Shown: piece after piece, positions 8,324 through 15,639 of the stretch
Layout of the letters: every line of letters begins with the position of its first letter
How positions within the stretch are numbered: position 1 is the first letter of the stretch
NCBI RefSeq assembly: GCF_001457475.1
Contig: NZ_LN831029.1
Coordinates: 4,588,001 to 4,652,000, forward strand
From: Achromobacter xylosoxidans
GTDB taxonomy: Bacteria; Pseudomonadota; Gammaproteobacteria; Burkholderiales; Burkholderiaceae_B
Direction: 5' to 3'
Length of the DNA stretch: 64,000 nt
Position numbers and translations under genes: made by a program
The notes under the pieces: model-generated
The model's database searches: none
Told to the model about the DNA's origin: nothing
Seen by the model: the letters and a program-made list of their open reading frames with translations, nothing else

Positions 8324-10360
8324 TCACCGATACAGCACCGTCGGTAGCCACATGCCGATGCCCGGAAACATGTACAGCAGGAAGATCGCGACCACCTGGA
8401 TGCCCATGAACGGCATCATGCCCAGGAATATCTGGTTCAGCGTCACGTGCGGCGGCGACACGCCCTTCAGGTAGAAGGCGGACATGGCCACCGGCGGCGA
8501 CAGGAAGGCCGTCTGCAGGTTCAGCGCCACCAGCAGGCCGAAGAACAGCGGATCGATGCCGAAGGCGTTGAGCAGCGGCACGAAGATCGGCATGAAGATG
8601 ACGATGATCTCGGTCCACTCCAGCGGCCAGCCCAGCAGGAAGATGATGACCTGGGCCAGCAGCAGGAACTGGATCGGCGTCAGCCCCAGCGACAGCACCC
8701 ATTCCTCGATGATGCGTTGACCGCCCAGCAGCGCGAACGCGGCCGAAAAGATCGACGAGCCGACGAACAGCCAGCACACCATCGCGCTGGTCTTGGCGGT
8801 CAGGAACACCGACTCCTTCAGCACCGGCAGGTTCAGGCGCCGATAGGCCAGGGCCAGCAGCGCGCCGCCCATCGCGCCCATGGCCGCGGCCTCGCTGGGC
8901 GTGGCCAGGCCGAAGGCGATCGAACCGAGCACCGCGGCGATCATCACCGCCAGCGGAAAGAACGATCCCAGCAGCATCTTGAAGATCTCCAGCCGCGCCC
9001 AGGTCAGCAGCCCGTAGAACAGGGCCAGCGCGGCCACGCAGACGCCAAGGAAGATCCAGAAGCCGCGCGGGGCGGGCTTCTCGCCGCCCGTCGGGGACGT
9101 CGACGCGGTATCGGCGGGCGCGCCGTTCCCACTCGCGGCGCCCGCCCCCGCCCGCTGCGGCGCGCCCGGCGCCGTGGCGGCCTGGCCGCCGCCATCCGTT
9201 CCGGGCGGTTCGGCCAACCCGCTGGCGGCAGGCTCTGTCACGCCGCTGGCGGGAGGCTCCGCCAATCCGCCTGCCGGCGGCTCGGCCAGCCCATCGGTGG
9301 GCGGCTCCGCCAGCCCGCCAAGCGGCGGCTCGCTCAACCCCGACTGGAATTCATCCGAGCCCAGCCGCAGCTCGGCGGGTATGTCGTACACGACCTCGGG
9401 CTGCGTCACCGCGTAGTGGACCGCGCCCACCAGCAATCCGGCGGCGGCCAGCGGCGCCAGCGCCAGTGTCATGTTGCGCGCCAGGTAGGAGAGCGGCACG
9501 TCGCGATTGCGCCGGCCCTTGAACAAGGCGGCCAGCATGCCCGACAGCGCGCGCGTATACCCCTGCCTGGCCAGGGTCGCCGAGGCCGCCGGCAGCGCCA
9601 CGCCGCGTTCGGCCTCGGCCAGCGGCGGCGCCATGTCGGGCCGCAGTTTGGCGACGATGATGACGTAGACCATGTAGAGCGCCGCCAGCATGATGCCGGG
9701 AAACAGCGCGCCGGCGTAGAGCTGCACCACGGAAACGCCGGTGGTGGCGCCGTACACGATCAGCATCACGGAAGGCGGCAGCAGGATGCCCAGGCAGCCG
9801 CCGGCCGTGATGGCGCCGGCCGTCAGGCGCACGCTGTAGCCGGCCTTGAGCATGGCCGGCATGGCCAGCAGGCCCATCAGCGTCACCACCGCGCCGACGA
9901 TGCCGGTGGCGGTGGCGAAGATGGCGCAGGTGGCCAGCGTGGCCACCGCCAGCGCGCCCGGCACCCGCGCCAGCGCCAGGTGCATGCTGCGGAACAGCTT
10001 TTCGATCAGGTTGGCGCGTTCGACCAGATAGCCCATGAACACGAACAGCGGAATCGAGATCAGCGAGTCGTTGGTCATGGTGGCGTAGGTGCGCTGCACC
10101 ATCAGGTCCAGCGTCTGCCCCATCGAGCGCGCCGGGTCATGGCTCTGCATGTAGTAGGCCAGGAAGGTGAACAGCACGCCCATGCCCATCAGCGTGAACG
10201 CGGTGGGAAACCCCAGCATGATCGCCACCACGATCAGCGCCAGCATCAGCAGGCCGATGTGTCCGGTGCCCAGGTTGTCCCATGGCGTGAGGAAGGCGAT
10301 CATCAGCAGCACCAGGCCGATGCACGACAGGCCGAACCACAGAGCCTTGTTGATCTTCAT
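8324..10360 (-). CDS. TRAP transporter large permease (DctM) with repeat insert
   Basis: A 678-residue integral membrane protein, the 12-TM transport subunit of a tripartite ATP-independent periplasmic transporter. Typical DctM blocks are visible: LGFPTAFTLMGMGVLF, ISIPLFVFMGYLVERANL, ATATGIVGAVVTLMGLLAMP, ITAGGCLGILLPPSVMLIVYG and, near the C-terminus, EWTEIIVIFMPIFVPLL. DctM is normally ~430 residues; this one carries ~200 extra residues in the middle, with a TM pair around six tandem octapeptides and an Ala/Pro-rich linker. The start at 10360 overlaps the dctQ stop by ATGA. The long in-frame extension upstream belongs to dctQ in another frame. Confidence 0.9.
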   Translation of the reverse strand: MKINKALWFGLSCIGLVLLMIAFLTPWDNLGTGHIGLLMLALIVVAIMLGFPTAFTLMGMGVLFTFLAYYMQSHDPARSMGQTLDLMVQRTYATMTNDSLISIPLFVFMGYLVERANLIEKLFRSMHLALARVPGALAVATLATCAIFATATGIVGAVVTLMGLLAMPAMLKAGYSVRLTAGAITAGGCLGILLPPSVMLIVYGATTGVSVVQLYAGALFPGIMLAALYMVYVIIVAKLRPDMAPPLAEAERGVALPAASATLARQGYTRALSGMLAALFKGRRNRDVPLSYLARNMTLALAPLAAAGLLVGAVHYAVTQPEVVYDIPAELRLGSDEFQSGLSEPPLGGLAEPPTDGLAEPPAGGLAEPPASGVTEPAASGLAEPPGTDGGGQAATAPGAPQRAGAGAASGNGAPADTASTSPTGGEKPAPRGFWIFLGVCVAALALFYGLLTWARLEIFKMLLGSFFPLAVMIAAVLGSIAFGLATPSEAAAMGAMGGALLALAYRRLNLPVLKESVFLTAKTSAMVCWLFVGSSIFSAAFALLGGQRIIEEWVLSLGLTPIQFLLLAQVIIFLLGWPLEWTEIIVIFMPIFVPLLNAFGIDPLFFGLLVALNLQTAFLSPPVAMSAFYLKGVSPPHVTLNQIFLGMMPFMGIQVVAIFLLYMFPGIGMWLPTVLYR
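9200..9343 (-). repeat. Six tandem 24-bp repeats coding GLAEPPx octapeptides
   Basis: Inside dctM, six consecutive octapeptides follow the pattern (S/G/D)-G-(L/V)-(A/S/T)-E-P-(P/A)-x. In order they are SGLSEPPL, GGLAEPPT, DGLAEPPA, GGLAEPPA, SGVTEPAA and SGLAEPPG. Each is encoded by a 24-bp unit, and third positions vary while the peptide stays constant, so the peptide appears to be under selection. The stretch is Pro/Glu-rich and probably unstructured, between membrane segments. Confidence 0.85.
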
Positions 10361-10980
10361 TGCGCCGGCCCTCCGGATTTGACGTAGCGGTCGAGCCTGG
10401 CGATGTCCTCGTCCTTGACGTGCACCATTTCCTTGAGCTTGTCGACGTCGACCTCCTCGACGTCCTCTTCGCGCGAGGGCCACGCCCCGCGCCGCAGGCA
10501 CAGCACGCAGCGCAGGATCTCGGCCACGCCCTGCAGCAGCAGGAACGCCCCGGCCACCGGGATGAAGGCCTTGAACGGGTAAATGGGCGGCCCGTTGGCC
10601 ATCAGCGAGGAATGCTCGCGGATGGCGATGGAATAGCCGGCGTAGTGCCAGCCGGCCCACACCAGCGCGATGACGCCCGGGATGAAAAAGACGATGAACA
10701 GGATCAGGTCGAGCCCGGCCTGCACCCGCGGCGGCAGGAATCCGTAGAGGATGTCGCCGCGCACGTGGCCGTTCTTGGCCAGGGTGTAGGCGCCCGCCAT
10801 CATGAACAGGATGCCGTAGTACATCATCTGCAGGTCGAAGGCCCAGGCGCTCGGCTGGTTCAGCAGGTAGCGCGCGCCGACCTCCCAGCATACGTGCAGG
10901 GTCAGGATGACGATGAGCCAGGCGAAGGTCTTGCCGACGAAGGTGGAGATGCGGTCTATGAAACGGATGAATCGGATCAT
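10357..10980 (-). CDS. TRAP transporter small permease (DctQ)
   Basis: A 207-residue small membrane subunit of the same TRAP system. It has four hydrophobic segments (TFVGKTFAWLIVILTLHV, LQMMYYGILFMMAGAYTLA, LDLILFIVFFIPGVIALVWA, FIPVAGAFLLLQGVAEILR) and an acidic cytoplasmic tail (EEDVEEVDVDKLKEMVHVKD) longer than usual. The family W-E-V-x-x-R-Y motif is seen as CWEVGARYLL. The start at 10980 follows AGGACG. The stop overlaps the dctM start, and dctP lies 150 bp upstream beyond a GC-rich hairpin. Confidence 0.9.
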   Translation of the reverse strand: MIRFIRFIDRISTFVGKTFAWLIVILTLHVCWEVGARYLLNQPSAWAFDLQMMYYGILFMMAGAYTLAKNGHVRGDILYGFLPPRVQAGLDLILFIVFFIPGVIALVWAGWHYAGYSIAIREHSSLMANGPPIYPFKAFIPVAGAFLLLQGVAEILRCVLCLRRGAWPSREEDVEEVDVDKLKEMVHVKDEDIARLDRYVKSGGPAQ

Positions 10981-11089
10981 CGGACGTCCTGGTGAAGACG
11001 TGCGCCGCCCCGTCGCACGCGCGGCGCGGCGCCGTGGGCGGGCATGGCGCAGGCGGCGTGAGCGCGCGCCCGCCATGGCGACGCGGACG

Positions 11090-11122
11090 CCGCCGCCCCG
11101 CCCCGACGGGGACGGGCGGCGG
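11090..11122 (-). terminator. GC-rich hairpin after dctP
   Basis: The 15-nt arms CCGCCGCCCCGCCCC and GGGGACGGGCGGCGG pair except for a two-base internal loop, immediately after the dctP stop and before dctQ. Its place inside the transporter operon fits a partial terminator or 3' stabiliser that lets the binding protein be made in excess over the permeases. There is no T-tract. Confidence 0.4.
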
Positions 11123-11130
11123 CAAAGGCG

Positions 11131-12255
11131 TCAGCCGGTCTTGCCGCCGCGCGAGAAGTAGTGGTTGAAGGCCATCCGGTAATTGACCGTGGTGTCGCCA
11201 TGCCAGCGGCCGACCCGTTCGGCGAAGGCGCGCTGGGAGTCGAGCACCTTCTTGAACAGCGGATTCTCGGCCGAACGCTTGGCGATCATCTCGTCCCAGA
11301 TCTTGAGCTGCTGCTGCAGGATGGCGTCAGGCGTCTTGTAGAACTTGACGTTGTGGTCCTTCTGCAGCTTGACGTAGTCCTGGGAATAGCGGTTGGACGC
11401 CTTCCACGACATGTCGGCGCTGGAGGCCTGCGCGGCGTAGCTGAGGATGTGCTTGAGGTGTTCAGGCAGCGCGTCGTACTTGGCCTTGTTGAACAGCACC
11501 TCGAATTGCTCGGCGCTCTGGTGAAAGCTCTGCAGCATGCAGATCTTGGACACGTCCTGAAAGCCCAGCGCCAGGTCGGAAGAAGCGTTGTTGAATTCGG
11601 CGCCGTCGAGCAGGCCGCGGTCCAGCGCCGGCACGATCTCGCCGCCCGGCAGCGCGTTCACGGCCGCGCCCATCGCGGTGTACATGTCGATGGCCAGGCC
11701 GACGGTGCGGAACTTCACGCCCTTGACGTCCTCGATCTTGGAGATCGGGCGCTTGAACCAGCCGAAGGGCTGCGTCGGCATGGGCCCGTACATCAGCGAC
11801 ACCACGTTCACGCCCATGGCCTTCTGGATCTCGACCAGCAGCTCCTTGCCGCCGCCATATTCGTGCCAGGCCAGCAGCATATTGGCATCCATCCCGAACG
11901 ACGGTCCGGAACCCCACAGCGCCACGGCGGTGTTCTTGCCGTACCAGTAGGCCACCACGCCATGGCCGCCGTCCAGCGTGCCGGCGGACACCGCGTCCAG
12001 CAGGTCGAAGGCCTTGACCACGGCGCCGGCCGGCAGCACCTCGATCTTCAACTGGCCGCCGGCCATGTCATTGACCTTCTGGGCGTAGTCGCGCGCGAAC
12101 TCGTGGAAGATGTCGTTGGCGGGCCAGGTGCTCTGGAAGCGCAGGGAAATCGGCGCGTTCTGCGCGCGGGTGACGGCGGGAAAAGCCAGGGCGGCCGCGC
12201 CGGCGGCCGCCGCGCCCGAGATGAACTTGCGGCGGGGTTTCGTAACGTGTTGCAT
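11131..12255 (-). CDS. TRAP transporter substrate-binding protein (DctP)
   Basis: A 374-residue periplasmic solute receptor with a twin-arginine signal (PRRKFISGAAAAGAAALAFPAVTRA) and the TRAP SBP fold: ISLRFQSTWPANDIFHEFAR, then YGPMPTQPFGWFKRPISKIEDVKGVKFRT, then GGEIVPALDRGLLDGAEF. It resembles the mannitol/chloroaromatic-type (2-oxo acid) DctP subgroup, which often binds carboxylates. The conserved Arg expected to salt-bridge a carboxylate is in KFRTVGLA. The start at 12255 has AGGAGA. It is the first gene of the dctP-dctQ-dctM unit, driven by the promoter at 12376-12404. The ligand is not known. Confidence 0.9.
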   Translation of the reverse strand: MQHVTKPRRKFISGAAAAGAAALAFPAVTRAQNAPISLRFQSTWPANDIFHEFARDYAQKVNDMAGGQLKIEVLPAGAVVKAFDLLDAVSAGTLDGGHGVVAYWYGKNTAVALWGSGPSFGMDANMLLAWHEYGGGKELLVEIQKAMGVNVVSLMYGPMPTQPFGWFKRPISKIEDVKGVKFRTVGLAIDMYTAMGAAVNALPGGEIVPALDRGLLDGAEFNNASSDLALGFQDVSKICMLQSFHQSAEQFEVLFNKAKYDALPEHLKHILSYAAQASSADMSWKASNRYSQDYVKLQKDHNVKFYKTPDAILQQQLKIWDEMIAKRSAENPLFKKVLDSQRAFAERVGRWHGDTTVNYRMAFNHYFSRGGKTG

Positions 12256-12375
12256 GGTGTGCTGTCTCCTGTAAGGGCATGCATGACCAGCTTGTAGTTA
12301 CTGCTCGCGGCGTCATGAGGCGCGGCGCCGATACGACGTCGGACCGAGGCCTGGGGCGGCCGCCGCGTCGTCCGA

Positions 12376-12404
12376 TGATTAAACCTTCCTGAACGTAAGC
12401 TGAC
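12376..12404 (-). promoter_or_regulatory. Sigma70-like promoter for TRAP operon 1, with palindrome over -35
   Basis: On the minus strand TTGTCA (12404-12399) and TTTAAT (12381-12376) are separated by exactly 17 bp; each differs from consensus at one position. A perfect palindrome AGCTGACAATCAGCT (12396-12410) covers the -35 box, a natural repressor site. Transcription would start ~110 bp before dctP. Confidence 0.6.
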
Positions 12405-12453
12405 AATCAGCTGTTTGCTGGGATTTACCCTATGGCATGTGGACGCCGCGCCC

Positions 12454-13086
12454 TCACGCTTTGTCGGCCAGGCGTCCCGCCCGCCGCAACGCCTCGACAA
12501 TGGTCTGGAACGCCGCCTGCCGGCCTTCAGGGTCCGGGCTGCGCAACGCGAATGACGGATGGTATGCGACCAGCACCGGCGTCTTGCCGCACAGCAGCGA
12601 CTGGCCCAGCGCGGCCTTCAGGGTCAGCTTGCGATCGGGCACCAGCGCGCCGAGCGCGGTGGCGCCCAACGCGATGATGACCCGCGGCCGGATGTCGTCG
12701 AGCTCCTGTTCCAGCCAATAGCCGCAAGCGGCGATCTCGGCTTGCGCCGGCGATTTGTGCATGCGGCGCTTGCCGCGCAGTTGCCACTTGAAGTGCTTGA
12801 CGGCGTTGGTGATGTAGACCGCGTCGCGGCTCACGCCGGCCTGCTCCAGCGCCCTGTCCAGCAGCGCGCCGGCCGGCCCCACGAAGGGATGGCCAGCCAG
12901 GTCCTCCTTGTCGCCGGGTTGTTCGCCAACCAGCATGATGGTGGCGCGGCGCTTGCCCTCGCCGCCGACAGCTTGCGTGGCGTTGCGCCACAAGCCGCAG
13001 CGGCGGCAATCGGCAAGCTTGCGAGGGTGCTGGTCGGGGTCGATCTCGTCGTCCGCGTCATCGGCGGACCGCGGGTGGGCATTCAT
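12454..13086 (-). CDS. UdgX-type uracil-DNA glycosylase / covalent uracil-DNA binding protein
   Basis: A 210-residue family of the uracil-DNA glycosylase superfamily with an Fe-S cluster. Motif 1 reads GEQPGDKEDLAGHPFVGPAG and the downstream motif is YHPSFALR; Cys residues in CRRCGLW and the central region fit the 4Fe-4S ligands. The decisive feature is GKRRMHKSP, matching the KRRIH loop that separates UdgX from family 4 UDGs. In Mycobacterium smegmatis UdgX the His of this loop becomes covalently attached to the abasic site after uracil removal. Here Ile is Met and the His is kept. The start at 13086 follows GAGGAG; earlier in-frame sequence is not coding. It probably acts on uracil-containing DNA and appears to be a single-gene unit. 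Confidence 0.85.
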   Translation of the reverse strand: MNAHPRSADDADDEIDPDQHPRKLADCRRCGLWRNATQAVGGEGKRRATIMLVGEQPGDKEDLAGHPFVGPAGALLDRALEQAGVSRDAVYITNAVKHFKWQLRGKRRMHKSPAQAEIAACGYWLEQELDDIRPRVIIALGATALGALVPDRKLTLKAALGQSLLCGKTPVLVAYHPSFALRSPDPEGRQAAFQTIVEALRRAGRLADKA

Positions 13087-13141
13087 GCCGTCTCCTCGAT
13101 CGGGCTTGCACGCAATGGCGCCTTCAAGGCGAGGCCGAAGG

Positions 13142-13351
13142 TCAGGAACGGTTGTCCACCGGCGGCGCGCCGGGCGTGGCCCGGCCCGGGTCCCATACGT
13201 CCTCGGGGGCCATGCCCGGAGGTATCTGGCGGCCGGCGCCACTGCGGTTCGGGTCCGCCGGACGGTCCGACAGGGTTCGTTCGTTTTCAGGCACGGGCTT
13301 GTGCGGCGCGTCGGCCGGGGAGTCCTGGTGGGAATGGGGTTTGGTTCTCAT
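13142..13351 (-). CDS. Small disordered protein, unknown function
   Basis: 69 residues, starting MRTKPHSHQDSPADAPHKPV, with a GAGGAC RBS. It is rich in Pro, Asp, Arg and Ser, has no hydrophobic core and is predicted by eye to be unstructured. It resembles in style the other short polar proteins of the window (36881, 39013, 58164). It lies 55 bp upstream of udgX on the same strand, so the two may be co-transcribed. No family recognised. Confidence 0.55.
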   Translation of the reverse strand: MRTKPHSHQDSPADAPHKPVPENERTLSDRPADPNRSGAGRQIPPGMAPEDVWDPGRATPGAPPVDNRS

Positions 13352-13433
13352 GTCGGCGTCCTCGCAGGCGTGGGCTCGCCGCCACGGCGGGACGCCGTGA
13401 CGGGCAAGCCTGTGCAGCAAGTGATGTGCCGCG

Positions 13434-14495
13434 CTATGGCAGGTTCTCGCGCAGGATCACCTGGCTGCGGTTCATCTCCACCCCGCTCATGGGGCTGCGC
13501 TTGTCGCGCACGTTGCAGAAGATGCGCACGCAGCTCATCAGCGCCTCGACCGGGCTCTGCGTGATGACGGCGTCCATGGTGCCGTCGATCAGCAGCGCGC
13601 GCGTGTCCGGCGTCAGGCCGTGGCCGATGAACACCACGCGATGCTGCAGGCCGGCCTCCTTGAGCGCGCGCGCCACGCCGTCGGAGGCGCCGCCGATGTT
13701 GTAGATGCCGGCCAGTTGCGGATATTGCTCCAGCAACTGGCGCGTCTGCTCGTAGTTGCGCTGCGCGTCGTCGTAGCCTTCGCGCAGGTCCACCACCTGC
13801 ATGGCCTGGAACTGCTCGGCGTACAGCTGCAGGAAGCCGCCCTCGCGCTCCTCGTGGGCGCGGTAGTGGCGCGAACCGGCGATCAGCGCCACGTGCGCGG
13901 CGCGCGGGCCGATGAAGCGCGCGAGCAGGTAGCCGGCGGTGCGGCCGGCGGCGCGGTTGTCCAGGCCCACGTAGGCCACGCGGGCGCTGTTGGCCAGGTC
14001 GGAGATCAGCGTCACGGTCGGCACGCCCTGCTGCGCCAACGCGTTGACGGCCTCGCGCACCACCGGATGCTCCAGCGCCATGAAGGCGATGCCGTCGGCG
14101 CGCTTGCCGTGATGCAGCAGCGTCTGCGCCAGGGCCTCGGGGTTGAAGCTCTCGACGTAATCCACCTGGCAGCGCGCGTTGAGCGGCGCGAAATGCTCGT
14201 GCGCGTAGCTCACGCTGTCGCCCAGCATGCGCAGGAAGCGGTTGCTGCCGCGCGGCAGCAGGATCACCAGCCGCATGGGCTCGGGCGCCATGGCCGCGTA
14301 CAGGTCGGCCTCGGGCAGGTAGTCCAGTTCGGCGGCGGCCTTGAGCACGCGCTGCGCGGTGCTGCCGCGCACGCCCGGACGCCGGTTCAGCACGCGGTCG
14401 GCCGTGGCGGTGGACACGCCGGCCAGCGCCGCGACCTCGGCCAGGGTCGCCAGCTTGCGTTCGCGAGTGGACTTTTTCACATCAAAAACCATCAT
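13434..14495 (-). CDS. LacI-family transcriptional regulator
   Basis: About 353 residues. The N-terminal helix-turn-helix reads LATLAEVAALAGVSTATADRVLNRRPGVRG, a LacI headpiece, followed by the hinge helix and a periplasmic-binding-protein-like effector domain (MRLVILLPRGSNRFLR... VFIGHGLTPDTRALLIDG). The start at 14495 or 14492 is chosen because the longer frame adds an unlikely basic tail; no strong RBS is visible. It is divergent from the TRAP/RLP/kinase operon with a 111-bp shared intergenic region, so it almost certainly represses that operon. The effector is probably the transported sugar acid or a phosphorylated intermediate. Confidence 0.9.
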   Translation of the reverse strand: MMVFDVKKSTRERKLATLAEVAALAGVSTATADRVLNRRPGVRGSTAQRVLKAAAELDYLPEADLYAAMAPEPMRLVILLPRGSNRFLRMLGDSVSYAHEHFAPLNARCQVDYVESFNPEALAQTLLHHGKRADGIAFMALEHPVVREAVNALAQQGVPTVTLISDLANSARVAYVGLDNRAAGRTAGYLLARFIGPRAAHVALIAGSRHYRAHEEREGGFLQLYAEQFQAMQVVDLREGYDDAQRNYEQTRQLLEQYPQLAGIYNIGGASDGVARALKEAGLQHRVVFIGHGLTPDTRALLIDGTMDAVITQSPVEALMSCVRIFCNVRDKRSPMSGVEMNRSQVILRENLP

Positions 14496-14504
14496 TGTTC
14501 GGGT

Positions 14505-14534
14505 TTGACGATGCGGGCGCCGGTTCACTATTGT
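14505..14534 (+). promoter_or_regulatory. Candidate promoter for TRAP/RLP/kinase operon
   Basis: TTGACG (14505-14510) and TATTGT (14529-14534) with an 18-bp spacer lie 70-100 bp before the binding-protein gene in the LacI-divergent region. The -35 is near consensus and the -10 moderate. No clear LacI-type palindrome could be picked out by eye. Confidence 0.4.
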
Positions 14535-14606
14535 CCGTCATGCCTCAGCGCGATGGACTTCTGCGGCACCTCAAAAAACATCATAACCAAGATTCTGGAG
14601 ACAACC

Positions 14607-15629
14607 ATGAAGCTGCTCACCCGCCGCAGTGCCTTGCGCCGCCTGTGCGCCCTTCCCGCCGCGGCCGCCCTGGGCGGCGGTTTTCCGTTGATCGCCCGCG
14701 CCGCCGACTATTCCCTCAAGTACGGCAACAACCTGCCCGTCTCGCACCCGCTGAACATCCGCGCCCAGGAAGCCGCCGACCGCATCTTCAAGGAAAGCAA
14801 TGGCCGCGTCGACATCAAGATCTTCCCCAACAACCAGCTCGGCGGCGACACCGACATGCTGGCCCAGGTGCGTTCGGGCGGCATCGACTTCTTCACGCCG
14901 TCGGCGCTGGTGATCGCCACGCTGGTGCCGGTGGCCGCCATCAACGCCGTGGGCTTTGCCTTCAAGGACTACGGCCAGGTCTGGGGCGCCATGGATGGCG
15001 CGCTCGGCGCCCACGTGCGCGCCGCCATCGCCCAGCGCCGCCTGTACGCCTTCGAGAAGATGTGGGACAACGGTTTCCGCCAGACCACCAGCAGCAAGGC
15101 GCCGGTGGCCCGCGCCGCCGACATGGATGGCCTGAAGATCCGCGTGCCGGTCAGCCCGCTGCCGATCTCGATGTTCAAGGGCCTGGGCGCGGCGCCGGCC
15201 AGCCTGCAGTTCAGCGAGGTCTATTCCTCGCTGCAGACCAAGGTGGTGGACGCGCAGGAAAACCCGCTGCCCATCATCCAGGTGGCCAAGCTGTACGAGG
15301 TGCAGAAGTACTGCTCGCTGACCAACCACATCTGGGACGGCTACTGGTTCATCGCCAACGGCCGCATGTGGGAGGGCCTGCCGCAGGACCTGAAGGCGGT
15401 GGTGGCGCGCGGCATCAACGAGGCCGGCCTGGCGCAGCGAGAAGACATCAAGAAGCTCAACGCCTCGGTGCAGGCCGACCTGGAAAGCAAGGGACTGGTG
15501 TTCAACCAGCCCGCCGCCGACAGCTTCCGCGACCAGTTGCGCAAGGCAGGCTTCTACGGCGAATGGCAGCAGCGCTTCGGCCAGGAAGCCTGGGCACTGC
15601 TGGAGCAGGCCGTCGGCAAGCTCGCCTGA
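14607..15629 (+). CDS. TRAP transporter substrate-binding protein (second system)
   Basis: A 340-residue periplasmic binding protein with a Tat-like/Sec signal (LLTRRSALRRLCALPAAAAL... ARA) and DctP-family blocks: YSLKYGNNLPVSHPLNIRAQ, IFPNNQLGGDTDMLAQVRSG, the conserved-Arg segment GLKIRVPVSPLP and VVDAQENPLPIIQVAKLYEVQKY. The Arg in KIRVP and Asn in QENP are the usual carboxylate-binding positions, so a sugar acid or other carboxylate is likely. It is the first gene of an operon with the fused permease, VOC, RLP and acid-sugar kinase. RBS CTGGAG. Confidence 0.9.
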   Translation: MKLLTRRSALRRLCALPAAAALGGGFPLIARAADYSLKYGNNLPVSHPLNIRAQEAADRIFKESNGRVDIKIFPNNQLGGDTDMLAQVRSGGIDFFTPSALVIATLVPVAAINAVGFAFKDYGQVWGAMDGALGAHVRAAIAQRRLYAFEKMWDNGFRQTTSSKAPVARAADMDGLKIRVPVSPLPISMFKGLGAAPASLQFSEVYSSLQTKVVDAQENPLPIIQVAKLYEVQKYCSLTNHIWDGYWFIANGRMWEGLPQDLKAVVARGINEAGLAQREDIKKLNASVQADLESKGLVFNQPAADSFRDQLRKAGFYGEWQQRFGQEAWALLEQAVGKLA

Positions 15630-15639
15630 GGCCGCGTCC

